A stretch of 64,000 nt of DNA from assembly GCF_029227915.1 (NCBI RefSeq), contig NC_079886.1:27382501-27446500 (forward strand), read 5' to 3'. The notes beneath the pieces were generated by a model, which was not told the DNA's origin, searched no databases, and worked only from the letters and a program-made list of their open reading frames with translations. Source of the stretch: Hydractinia symbiolongicarpus. Its lineage: Eukaryota > Cnidaria > Hydrozoa > Anthoathecata > Hydractiniidae. Positions 36,679-49,256 of the stretch are shown here, piece after piece. A program made the translations under genes and the position numbers. The first letter of the stretch is position 1, and each line of letters begins with the position of its first letter.

Positions 36679-38850
36679 TTTTTGAAAACTACAAGTCTCA
36701 TGCGTTTTAGTGGTGAAAAAATAATTTAAAAAATTGCTCGGGAAATGAGTTTACTCCCAGTTTACTTTCTTTGTATACATTCGACTATACGGGTCAAGCC
36801 CGGGATTTACGGGAAATCGCGGGTTTTCGTTTGCCGGCGATTAAACTCCTTTTATTCAGCGTCTCATCAAAAACGAAATCATTATTGAAAACTACAAGTC
36901 TCATGCGTTTTAGTGGTAAAAAATTAATTTAAAAAATCGTTAGGGAAATGAGTTTATTCCCAGTTTACTTTCTTTGTATACATTCGACTATACGGGTCAA
37001 GCCCGGGATTTACGGCAAATCGCGGGTTTTCGTTTGCCGGAGATTGAACTCCTTTTATTCAGCGTCTCATCAAAAATGAAATCGTTTTTGAAAACTACAA
37101 GTCTCATGCGTTTTAGTGGTGAAAAAATAATTTAAAAAATTGTTCGGGAAATGAGTTTACTCCCAGTTTACTTTCTTTGTATACATTCGACTATACGGTC
37201 AAGCCCGGGATTTACGGGAAATCGCGGGTTTTCGTTTGCCGGCGATTAAACTCCTTTTATTCAGCGTCTCATCAAAAAAGAAATCATTTTTGAAAACTAC
37301 AAGTCTCATGCGTTTTAGTGGTAAAAATTTAATTTAAAAAATCGTTCGGGAAATGAGTTTACTCCCAGTTTACTTTCTTTGTATACATTCGACTATACGG
37401 GTCAAGCCCGGGATTTACGGCAAATCGCGGGTTTTCGTTTGCCGGCGATTAAACTCCTTTTATTCAGCGTCTCATCAAAAATGAAATCATTTTTGAAAAC
37501 TAAAAGTCTCATGCGTTTTAGTGGTGAAAAAATAATTTAAAGAATCGTTCGGGAAATGAGTTCACTCCCTGCGTACTTTCTTTGTATACTTTTGATTATA
37601 CGGGCCGAATCTGGGATTTACGGGAAATCGCAGGTTTTCGTTTGCCTGAGATTAAACTCCTTTTATTTAGCGTCTCATCAAGAATGAAATCGTTTTTAAA
37701 AACTACAAGTCTTATGCGTTTTAGTGGTAAAAAATTAATTTAAAAAAACGTGCGGGAAATGAGTTTACTCCCAGTTTACTTTCTTTGTATACATTCCACT
37801 ATACGGGTCAAGCCCGGGATTTACGGCAAATCGCGGGTTTTCGTTTGCCGGCGATTAAACTACTTTTATTCAGCGTCTCATCAAATATGAAATCATTTTT
37901 GAAAACTAAAAGTCTCATGCGTTTTAGTGGTGAAAAAATAATTTAAAGAATCGTTTGGGAAATGAGTTTACTCCCTGGGTACTTTCTTTGTATACTTTTC
38001 ACTGTACGGGCCGAGTCCGTGATATACGGAAAATCGCGGGTTTTCGTTTGCCGGAGATTAAACTCCTTTTATTCAGCGTCTCATCAAGAATGAAATCGTT
38101 TTTGAAAACTACAAATCTTATGCGTTTTAGTAGTAAAACATTAATTTAAAAATCGTTCGGGAAATGAGTTTACTCCCAGTTTACTTTCTTCGTATAAATT
38201 CGACTATATGGGTCAAGCCCGGGATTTACGGGAACTCTCGGGTTTTCGTTTGCCGGCGATTAAACTCCTTTTATTCAGCGTCTCATCAAAAATGAAATCA
38301 TTTTTGAAAACTACAAGTCTCATGCGTTTTAGTGGTGAAAAAATAATTTAAAGAATCGTTCGGGAAATGAGTTCACTCCCTGCGTACTTTCTTTGTATAC
38401 TTTTGGCTATACGGGCCGAATCTGGGATTTACGGGAAATCGCAGGTTTTCGTTTGCCTGAGATTAAACTCCTTTTATTTAGCGTCTCATCAAGAATGAAA
38501 TCGTTTTTAAAAACTACAAGTCTTATGCGTTTTAGTGGTAAAAAAATAATTTAAAAAATCGTGCGGGAAATGAGTTTACTCCCAGTTTACTTTCTTTGTA
38601 TACATTCCACTATACGGGTCAAGCCCGGGATTTACGGCAAATCGCGGGTTTTCGTTTGCCGGCGATTAAACTACTTTTACTCAGCGTCTCATCAAATATG
38701 AAATCATTTTTGAAAACTAAAACTCTCATGCGTTTTAGTGGTGAAAAAATAATTTAAAGAATCGTTTGGGAAATGAGTTTACTCCCTGGGTACTTTCTTT
38801 GTATACTTTTCACTGTACGGGCCGAGTCCGTGATATACGGAAAATCGCGG
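36679..38850. repeat. Mixed monomers with a partial 811-bp spaced repeat
   Basis: F1, F6, F9, F5 and F7 monomers. The series F9, F1 ('CATTCCACTATACGGG'), F5 at about 37,503-38,059 recurs at 38,314-38,870 (offset 811 bp, four monomers), with an F7/F1 stretch between. A hybrid near 37,015-37,050 joins F1 'ACGGCAAATCGCGGG' to F6 'GGAGATTGAACTCC'. Near 38,766-38,960 an F5 left half is joined to an F6 right half. Confidence 0.72.
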
Positions 38851-41800
38851 GTTTTCGTTTGCCGGAGATTGAACTCCTTTTATTCAGCGTCTCCTCAAAA
38901 ATGAAATCGTTTTTGAAAACTACAAGTCTCATGCGTTTTAGTGGTGATAAAATAATTTAAAAAATTGTTCGGGAAATGAGTTTACTCCCAATTTACTTTC
39001 TTTGTATACATTCGACTATACGGGTCAAGCCCGGGATTTACGGGAAATCGCGGGTTTTCGTTTGCCGGCGATTAAACTCCTTTTATTCAGCGTCTCATCA
39101 AAAACGAAATCATTATTGAAAACTACAAGTCTCATGCGTTTTAGTGGTAAAAAATTAATTTAAAAAATCGTTAGGGAAATGAGTTTACTCCCAGTTTACT
39201 TTCTTTGTATACATTCGACTATACGGGTCAAGCCCGGGATTTACGGCAAATCGCGGGTTTTCGTTTGCCGGCGATTAAACTCCTTTTATTCTGCGTCTCA
39301 ACAAAAATGAAATCATTTTTGAAAACTAAAAGTCTCATGCGTTTTAGTGGTGAAAAAATAATTTAAAGAATCGTTTGGGAAATGAGTTCACTCCCTGCGT
39401 ACTTTCTTTGTATACTTTTGACTATACGGGCCGAATCTGGGATTAAGGGAAATCGTAGTTTTTCGTTTGCCGGAGATTAAACTCCTTTTATTCAGCGTCT
39501 CATCAAGAATGAAATCGTTTTTGAAAACTACAAGTCTTATGCGTTTTAGTGGTAAAAAATTAATTTAAAAAATCGTTCGGGAAATGAGTTTACTCCCAGT
39601 TTACTTTCTTCGTATAAATTCGACTATACGGGTCAAGCCCGGGATTTACGGGAACTCTCGGGATTTCGTTTGCCGGCGATTAAACTCCTTTTATTCAGCG
39701 TCTCATCAAAAATGAAATCATTTTTAAAAACTACAAGTCTCATGCGTTTTAGTGGTAAAGAAATAATTTAAAAAATCGTTCGGGAAATGAGTTTACTCCC
39801 AGTTTACTTTCTTCGTATAAATTCGACTATATGGGTCAAGCCCGGGATTTACGGGAACTCTCGGGTTTTCGTTTGCCGGCGATTAAACTCCTTTTATTCA
39901 GCGTCTCATCAAAAATGAAATCATTTTTCAAAACTACAAGTCTCATGCGTTTTAGTGGTGAAAAAATAATTTAAAAAATTGTTCGGGAAATGAGTTTACT
40001 CCCAGTTTACTTTCTTTGTATACTTTTTGACTATACGGGCCGAATCTGGGATTTACGGGAAATCGCGGGTTTTCGTTTGCCGGAGATTGAACTCCTTTTA
40101 TTCAGCGTCTCATCAAAAATGAAATCGTTTTTGAAAACTACAAGTCTCATGCGTTTTAGTGGTGATAAAATAATTTAAAAAATTGTTCGGGAAATGAGTT
40201 TACTCCCAGTTTACTTTCTTTGTATACATTCGACTATACGGGTCAAGCCCGGGATTTACGGGAAATCGCGGGTTTACGTTTGCCGGCGATTAAACTCCTT
40301 TTATTCAGCGTCTCATCAAAAACGAAATCATTATTGAAAACTACAAGTCTCATGCGTTTTAGTGGTAAAAAATTAATTTAAAAAATCGTTAGGGAAATGA
40401 GTTTACTCCCAGTTTACTTTCTTTGTATACATTCGACTATACGGGTCAAGCCCGGGATTTACGGCAAATCGCGGGTTTTCGTTTGCCGGCGATTAAACTC
40501 CTTTTATTCAGCGTCTCAACAAAAATGAAATCATTTTTGAAAACTAAAAGTCTCATGCGTTTTAGTGGTGAAAAAATAATTTAAAGAATCGTTTGGGAAA
40601 TGAGTTCACTCCCTGCGTACTTTCTTTGTATACTTTTGACTATACGGGCCGAATCTGGGATTTACGGGAAATCGTAGTTTTTCGTTTGCCGGAGATTAAA
40701 CTCCTTTTATTCAGCGTCTCATCAAGAATGAAATCGTTTTTAAAAACTACAAGTCTTATGCGTTTTAGTGGTAAAAAATTAATTTAAAAAATCGTTCGGG
40801 AAATGAGTTTACTCCCAGTTCACTTTCTTCGTATAAATTCGACTATACGGGTCAAGCCCGGGATTTACGGGAACTCTCGGGATTTCGTTTGCCGGCGATT
40901 AAACTCCTTTTATTCAGCGTCTCATCAAAAATGAAATCATTTTTAAAAACTACAAGTCTCATGCGTTTTAGTGGTAAAGAAATAATTTAAAAAATCGTTC
41001 GGGAAATGAGTTTACTCCCTGGGTAATTTCTTTGTATACATTCGACTATACGGCCAAGCCCAGGATTTACGGGAAATCGCGGGTTTTCGTTTGCCGGCGA
41101 TTAAACTCCTTTTATTTAGCGTCTCATCAAAAACGAAATCATTTTTGAAAACTACAAGTCTCATGCGTTTTAGTGGTGAAAAATAATTTAAAGAATCGTT
41201 CGGGAAATGAGTTTACTCACTGGGTACTTTCTTTGTATACATTTGACTATACGGGCCGAATCTGGGATTTACGGGAAATCGCAGGTTTTCGTTTGCCTGA
41301 GATTAAACTCCTTTTATTCAGCGTCTCATCAAGAATGAAATCGTTTTTAAAAACTACAAGTCTTATGCGTTTTAGTGGTAAAAAATTAATTTAAAAAATC
41401 GTGCGGGAAATGAGTTTACTCCCAGTTTACTTTCTTTGTATACATTCCACTATACGGGTCAAGCCCGGGATTTACGGCAAATCGCGGGTTTTCGTTTCCC
41501 GGCGATTAAACTACTTTTATTCAGCGTCTCATCAAAAATGAAATCATTTTTGAAAACTAAAAGTCTCATGCATTTTAGTGGTGAAAAAATAATTTAAAGA
41601 ATCGTTTGGGAAATGAGTTTACTCCCTGGGTACTTTCTTTGTATACTTTTCACTGTACGGGCCGAGTCCGTGATATACGGAAAATCGCGGGTTCTCGTTT
41701 GCCGGAGATTAAACTCCTTTTATTCAGTGTCTCATCAAGAATGAAATCGTTTTTGAAAACTACAAATCTTATGCGTTTTAGTGGTAAAAAATTAATTTAA

Positions 41801-42142
41801 AAAATCGTTCGGGAAATGAGTTTACTCCCAGTTTACTTTCTTCGTATAAATTCGACTATATGGGTCAAGCCCGGGATTTATGGGAACTCTCGGGTTTTCG
41901 TTTGCCGGCGATTAAACTCCTTTTATTCAGCGTCTCATCAAAAATGAAATCATTTTTGAAAACTACAAGTCTCATGCGTTTTAGTGGTGAAAAAATAATT
42001 TAAAAAATTGTTCGGGAAATGAGTTTACTCCCAGTTTACTTTCTTTGTGTCCTTTTTGACAATACGGGCCGAATCTGGGATTTACGGGAAATCGCGGGTT
42101 TTCGTTTGCCGGAGATTGAACTCCTTTTATTCAGCGTCTCAT
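38850..42142. repeat. Super-duplication, copy 1 (offset 7,103 bp)
   Basis: About 3.3 kb that recurs at 45,953-49,245 with a constant 7,103-bp offset (35 monomers), and whose right part from about 39,780 recurs again near 53,577 (offset 13,797 bp). Typical monomers are F6 with 'AGTGGTGATAAAATAA', F9 with 'AAATCGTAGTTTTTCG', and F7 with 'CTCTCGGGATTTCG'. Private changes include 'CTCCCAATTTAC' near 38,988 and 'GGGATTAAGGGAAATCG' near 39,441. Confidence 0.84.
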
Positions 42143-45100
42143 CAAAAATGAAATCGTTTTTGAAAACTACAAGTCTCATGCGTTATAGTGGTGAAAAAAT
42201 AATTTAAAAAATTGTTCGGGAAATGAGTTTACTCCCAGTTTACTTTCTTTGTATACATTCGACTATACGGGTCAAGCCCGGGATTTACGGGAAATCGCGG
42301 GTTTTCGTTTGCCGGCGATTAAACTCCTTTTATTCAGCGTCTCATCAAAAACGAAATCATTATTGAAAACTACAAGTCTCATGCGTTTTAGTGGTGAAAA
42401 ATAATTTAAAGAATCGTTCGGGAAATGAGTTTACTCCCTGGGTACTTTCTTTGTATACATGTGATTATACGGGCCAAGCCCGGGATTTACGGGAAATCGC
42501 GGGGTTTCGTTTACCAGCGATTAAATTTCTTTTATTCAGCGTCTCATCAAAAATGAAATCATTTTTGAAAACTACAAGTCTCATGCGTTTTAGTGGTGAA
42601 AAAATAATTTAAAAAATCGTTCGGGAAATGAGTTTACTCCTGGGTACTTTCTTTGTATACATTCGACTATACGGGCCGATTCCAGGATATACGGGAAATC
42701 GCGGGTTTTCGTTTGCCGGCGATTAAACTCCTTTTATTCAGCGTCTCATCAAAAATGAAATCATTTTTAAAAACTACAAGTCTCATGCGTTTTAATGGTG
42801 AAAAAATAATTTAAAGAATCGTTCGGGAAATGAGTTTACTCCCTGGGTACTTTCTTTGTATACTTTTGACTATACGGGCCGAGTCCTGGATTTACGGGAA
42901 ATTGCGGGTTTTCGTTTGCCGGCGATTAAACTCCTTTTATTCAGCGTCTCATCAAAAATGAAATCGTTTTTGAAAACTACAAGTCTTATGCGTTTTAGTG
43001 GTGAAAAAAATAATTTAAAAAATCGTTCGGGAAATGGGTTTACTTCTGGGTACTTTCTTTGTATACATTCGACTATACGGGCCGATTCCAGGATATACGG
43101 GAAATCGCGGGTTTTCGTTTGCCGGCGATTAAACTCTTTTTAATCAGCGTCTCATCAAAAATGAAATCGTTTTTGAAAACTACAAGTCTTATGCGTTTTA
43201 GTGGTGAAAAAAATAATTTAAAAAATCGTTCGGGAAATGGGTTTACTCCTGGGTACTTTCTTTGTATACATTCGACTATACGGGCCGATTCCAGGATATA
43301 CGGGAAATCGCGGGTTTTCGTTTGCCGGCGATTAAACTCTTTTTAATCAGCGTCTCATCAAAAATGAAATCATTTTTAAAAACTAAAAGTTTCATGCGTT
43401 TTAGTGGTGAAAAAATAATTTAAAGAATCGTTCGGGAAATGAGTTTACTCCCTGGGTACTTTCTTTGTATACATTTGATTATACGGGCCAAGCCCGGGAT
43501 TTACGGGAAATCGCGGGTTTTCGTTTACCGGCGATTAAATTTCTTTTATTCAGCGTCTCATCAAAAATGAAATCATTTTTGAAAACTACAAGTCTCATGC
43601 GTTTTAGTGGTGAAAAAATAATTTAAAAAATCGTTCGGGAAATGAGTTCACTCCCTGCGTACTTTCTTTGTATACATTCGACTATACGGCTAAGCCCAGG
43701 ATTTACGGGAAATCGCGGGTTTTCGTTTGCCGGCGATTAAACTCCTTTTATTTAGCGTCTCATCAAAAACGAAATCATTTTTGAAAACTACAAGTCTCAT
43801 GCGTTTTAGTGGTGAAAAATAATTTAAAGAATCGTTCGAGAAATGAGTTTACTCCCTGGGTACTTTCTTTGTATACATTTGACTATACGGGCCGGATCTG
43901 GGATTTACGGGAAATCGCAGGTTTTCGTTTGCCTGAGATTAAACTCCTTTTTTTCAGCGTCTCATCAAGAATGAAATCGTTTTTGAAAACTACAAATCTT
44001 ATGCGTTTTAGTAGTAAAAAATTAATTTAAAAATCGTTCGGGAAATGAGTTTACTCCCAGTTTACTTTCTTCGTATAAATTCGACTATATGGGTCAAGCC
44101 CGGGATTTACGGGAACTCTCGGGTTTTCGTTTGCCGGCGATTAAACTCCTTTTATTCAGCGTCTCATCAAAAATGAAATCATTTTTGAAAACTACAAGTC
44201 TCATGCGTTTTAGTGGTGAAAAAATAATTTAAAAAATTGTTCGGGAAATGAGTTTACTCCCAGTTTACTTTCTTTGTATACTTTTTGACTATACGGGCCG
44301 AATCTGGGATTTACGGGAAATCGCGGGTTTTCGTTTGCCGGAGATTGAACTCCTTTTATTCATCGTCTCCTCAAAAATGAAATCGTTTTTGAAAACTACA
44401 AGTCTCATGCGTTTTAGTGGTGATAAAATAATTTAAAAAATTGTTCGGGAAATGAGTTTACTCCCAGTTTACTTTCTTTGTATACATTCGACTATACGGG
44501 TCAAGCCCGGGATTTACGGGAAATCGCGGGTTTTCGTTTGCCGGCGATTAAACTCCTTTTATTCAGCGTCTCATCAAAAACGAAATCATTATTGAAAACT
44601 ACAAGTCTCATGCGTTTTAGTGGTAAAAAATTAATTTAAAAAATCGTTAGGGAAATGAGTTTACTCCCAGTTTACTTTCTTTGTATACATTCGACTATAC
44701 GGGTCAAGCCCGGGATTTACGGCAAATCGCGGGTTTTCGTTTGCCGGCGATTAAACTCCTTTTATTCAGCGTCTCAACAAAAATGAAATCATTTTTGAAA
44801 ACTAAAAGTCTCATGCGTTTTAGTGGTGAAAAAATAATTTAAAGAATCGTTTGGGAAATGAGTTCACTCCCTGCGTACTTTCTTTGTATACTTTTGACTA
44901 TACGGGCCGAATCTGGGATTTACGGGAAATCGTAGTTTTTCGTTTGCCGGAGATTAAACTCCTTTTATTCAGCGTCTCATCAAGAATGAAATCGTTTTTG
45001 AAAACTACAAGTCTTATGCGTTTTAGTGGTAAAAAATTAATTTAAAAAATCGTTCGGGAAATGAGTTTACTCCCAGTTTACTTTCTTCGTATAAATTCGA

Positions 45101-45708
45101 CTATACGGGTCAAGCCCGGGATTTACGGGAACTCTCGGGATTTCGTTTGCCGGCGATTAAACTCCTTTTATTCAGCGTCTCATCAAAAATGAAATCATTT
45201 TTAAAAACTACAAGTCTCATGCGTTTTAGTGGTAAAGAAATAATTTAAAAAATCGTTCGGGAAATGAGTTTACTCCCAGTTTACTTTCTTCGTATAAATT
45301 CGACTATATGGGTCAAGCCCGGGATTTACGGGAACTCTCGGGTTTTCGTTTGCCGGCGATTAAACTCCTTTTATTCAGCGTCTCATCAAAAATGAAATCA
45401 TTTTTCAAAACTACAAGTCTCATGCGTTTTAGTGGTGAAAAAATAATTTAAAAAATTGTTCGGGAAATGAGTTTACTCCCAGTTTACTTTCTTTGTATAC
45501 TTTTTGACTATACGGGCCGAATCTGGGATTTACGGGAAATCGCGGGTTTTCGTTTGCCGGAGATTGAACTCCTTTTATTCAGCGTCTCATCAAAAATGAA
45601 ATCGTTTTTGAAAACTACAAGTCTCATGCGTTTTAGTGGTGATAAAATAATTTAAAAAATTGTTCGGGAAATGAGTTTACTCCCAGTTTACTTTCTTTGT
45701 ATACATTC
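40950..45708. repeat. Super-duplication, copy 1 of the 8,320-bp offset pair
   Basis: About 4.76 kb that recurs at 49,270-54,028 with a constant 8,320-bp offset (41 monomers). Strong shared markers are 'CTCCTTTTTTTCAGCG' (43,935 and 52,255), 'TACATGTGATTATACGG', the paired 'CTCTTTTTAATCAGCG' monomers, and 'CGTCTCCTCAAAAATG'. It overlaps the 7,103-bp pair, so the region was copied more than once with different endpoints. Private here: 'CTTTGTGTCCTTTTTGAC' near 42,043 and 'CATTCATCGTCTCC' near 44,358. Confidence 0.85.
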
Positions 45709-45952
45709 CACTATACGGGTCAAGCCCGGGATTTACGGCAAATCGCAGGTTTTCGTTTGCCGGCGATTAAACTACTTTTACTCAGCGTCTCATCAAATAT
45801 GAAATCATTTTTGAAAACTACAAGTCTCATGCGTTTTAGTGGTGAAAAAATAATTTAAAAAATTGTTCGGGAAATGAGTTTACTCCCAGTTTACTTTCTT
45901 TGTATACTTTTTGACTATACGGGCCGAATCTGGGATTTACGGGAAATCGCGG
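45709..45952. repeat. Junction monomers resembling 38.6-38.7 kb
   Basis: An F1-type monomer with 'ATTCCACTATACGGG', 'CTACTTTTACTCAGCG' and 'ATCAAATATGAAATC' interrupts the F6 series, so two F6 monomers lie only 407 bp apart (45,467 and 45,874) instead of the usual 1,219 bp. The 'TTTTACTCAGCG' variant is otherwise seen only near 38,675. This marks the join between two duplicated blocks. Confidence 0.7.
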
Positions 45953-48900
45953 GTTTTCGTTTGCCGGAGATTGAACTCCTTTTATTCAGCGTCTCCTCAA
46001 AAATGAAATCGTTTTTGAAAACTACAAGTCTCATGCGTTTTAGTGGTGATAAAATAATTTAAAAAATTGTTCGGGAAATGAGTTTACTCCCAGTTTACTT
46101 TCTTTGTATACATTCGACTATACGGGTCAAGCCCGGGATTTACGGGAAATCGCGGGTTTTCGTTTGCCGGCGATTAAACTCCTTTTATTCAGCGTCTCAT
46201 CAAAAACGAAATCATTATTGAAAACTACAAGTCTCATGCGTTTTAGTGGTAAAAAATTAATTTAAAAAATCGTTAGGGAAATGAGTTTACTCCCAGTTTA
46301 CTTTCTTTGTATACATTCGACTATACGGGTCAAGCCCGGGATTTACGGCAAATCGCGGGTTTTCGTTTGCCGGCGATTAAACTCCTTTTATTCAGCGTCT
46401 CAACAAAAATGAAATCATTTTTGAAAACTAAAAGTCTCATGCGTTTTAGTGGTGAAAAAATAATTTAAAGAATCGTTTGGGAAATGAGTTCACTCCCTGC
46501 GTACTTTCTTTGTATACTTTTGACTATACGGGCCGAATCTGGGATTTACGGGAAATCGTAGTTTTTCGTTTGCCGGAGATTAAACTCCTTTTATTCAGCG
46601 TCTCATCAAGAATGAAATCGTTTTTGAAAACTACAAGTCTTATGCGTTTTAGTGGTAAAAAATTAATTTAAAAAATCGTTCGGGAAATGAGTTTACTCCC
46701 AGTTTACTTTCTTCGTATAAATTCGACTATACGGGTCAAGCCCGGGATTTACGGGAACTCTCGGGATTTCGTTTGCCGGCGATTAAACTCCTTTTATTCA
46801 GCGTCTCATCAAAAATGAAATCATTTTTAAAAACTACAAGTCTCATGCGTTTTAGTGGTAAAGAAATAATTTAAAAAATCGTTCGGGAAATGAGTTTACT
46901 CCCAGTTTACTTTCTTCGTATAAATTCGACTATATGGGTCAAGCCCGGGATTTACGGGAACTCTCGGGTTTTCGTTTGCCGGCGATTAAACTCCTTTTAT
47001 TCAGCGTCTCATCAAAAATGAAATCATTTTTCAAAACTACAAGTCTCATGCGTTTTAGTGGTGAAAAAATAATTTAAAAAATTGTTCGGGAAATGAGTTT
47101 ACTCCCAGTTTACTTTCTTTGTATACTTTTTGACTATACGGGCCGAATCTGGGATTTACGGGAAATCGCGGGTTTTCGTTTGCCGGAGATTGAACTCCTT
47201 TTATTCAGCGTCTCATCAAAAATGAAATCGTTTTTGAAAACTACAAGTCTCATGCGTTTTAGTGGTGATAAAATAATTTAAAAAATTGTTCGGGAAATGA
47301 GTTTACTCCCAGTTTACTTTCTTTGTATACATTCGACTATACGGGTCAAGCCCGGGATTTACGGGAAATCGCGGGTTTTCGTTTGCCGGCGATTAAACTC
47401 CTTTTATTCAGCGTCTCATCAAAAACGAAATCATTATTGAAAACTACAAGTCTCATGCGTTTTAGTGGTAAAAAATTAATTTAAAAAATCGTTAGGGAAA
47501 TGAGTTTACTCCCAGTTTACTTTCTTTGTATACATTCGACTATACGGGTCAAGCCCGGGATTTACGGCAAATCGCGGGTTTTCGTTTGCCGGCGATTAAA
47601 CTCCTTTTATTCAGCGTCTCAACAAAAATGAAATCATTTTTGAAAACTAAAAGTCTCATGCGTTTTAGTGGTGAAAAAATAATTTAAAGAATCGTTTGGG
47701 AAATGAGTTCACTCCCTGCGTACTTTCTTTGTATACTTTTGACTATACGGGCCGAATCTGGGATTTACGGGAAATCGTAGTTTTTCGTTTGCCGGAGATT
47801 AAACTCCTTTTATTCAGCGTCTCATCAAGAATGAAATCGTTTTTGAAAACTACAAGTCTTATGCGTTTTAGTGGTAAAAAATTAATTTAAAAAATCGTTC
47901 GGGAAATGAGTTTACTCCCAGTTCACTTTCTTCGTATAAATTCGACTATACGGGTCAAGCCCGGGATTTACGGGAACTCTCGGGATTTCGTTTGCCGGCG
48001 ATTAAACTCCTTTTATTCAGCGTCTCATCAAAAATGAAATCATTTTTAAAAACTACAAGTCTCAAGCGTTTTAGTGGTAAAGAAATAATTTAAAAAATCG
48101 TTCGGGAAATGAGTTTACTCCCTGGGTAATTTCTTTGTATACATTCGACTATACGGCCAAGCCCAGGATTTACGGGAAATCGCGGGTTTTCGTTTGCCGG
48201 CGATTAAACTCCTTTTATTTAGCGTCTCATCAAAAACGAAATCATTTTTGAAAACTACAAGTCTCATGCGTTTTAGTGGTGAAAAATAATTTAAAGAATC
48301 GTTCGGGAAATGAGTTTACTCACTGGGTACTTTCTTTGTATACATTTGACTATACGGGCCGAATCTGGGATTTACGGGAAATCGCAGGTTTTCGTTTGCC
48401 TGAGATTAAACTCCTTTTATTCAGCGTCTCATCAAGAATGAAATCGTTTTTAAAAACTACAAGTCTTATGCGTTTTAGTGGTAAAAAATTAATTTAAAAA
48501 ATCGTGCGGGAAATGAGTTTACTCCCAGTTTACTTTCTTTGTATACATTCCACTATACGGGTCAAGCCCGGGATTTACGGCAAATCGCGGGTTTTCGTTT
48601 CCCGGCGATTAAACTACTTTTATTCAGCGTCTCATCAAAAATGAAATCATTTTTGAAAACTAAAAGTCTCATGCATTTTAGTGGTGAAAAAATAATTTAA
48701 AGAATCGTTTGGGAAATGAGTTTACTCCCTGGGTACTTTCTTTGTATACTTTTCACTGTACGGGCCGAGTCCGTGATATACGGAAAATCGCGGGTTCTCG
48801 TTTGCCGGAGATTAAACTCCTTTTATTCAGTGTCTCATCAAGAATGAAATCGTTTTTGAAAACTACAAATCTTATGCGTTTTAGTGGTAAAAAATTAATT

Positions 48901-49245
48901 TAAAAAATCGTTCGGGAAATGAGTTTACTCCCAGTTTACTTTCTTCGTATAAATTCGACTATATGGGTCAAGCCCGGGATTTATGGGAACTCTCGGGTTT
49001 TCGTTTGCCGGCGATTAAACTCCTTTTATTCAGCGTCTCATCAAAAATGAAATCATTTTTGAAAACTACAAGTCTCATGCGTTTTAGTGGTGAAAAAATA
49101 ATTTAAAAAATTGTTCGGGAAATGAGTTTACTCCCAGTTTACTTTCTTTGTATACTTTTTGACAATACGGGCCGAATCTGGGATTTACGGGAAATCGCGG
49201 GTTTTCGTTTGCCGGAGATTGAACTCCTTTTATTCAGCGTCTCAT
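45953..49245. repeat. Super-duplication, copy 2 (offset 7,103 bp)
   Basis: Matches 38,850-42,142 and, from about 45,805, also 52,499-55,942 (offset 6,694 bp, 33 monomers). The two-step relation makes 38.85 kb, 45.95 kb and 52.5 kb three generations of one block. A private T-to-A change giving 'AAGTCTCAAGCG' near 48,058 separates this copy from both others. Confidence 0.84.
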
Positions 49246-49256
49246 CAAAAACGAAA
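48040..49256. repeat. 6-monomer tandem duplication, copy 1 (1,217 bp)
   Basis: F8, F9-like, F1 ('TTTCCCGGCGATT'), F5 ('GCGGGTTCTCG'), F7 and F6 monomers, repeated directly at 49,257-50,473. The private 'TCTCAAGCG' near 48,061 recurs at 49,278 only, so the duplication followed that mutation. Confidence 0.85.
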
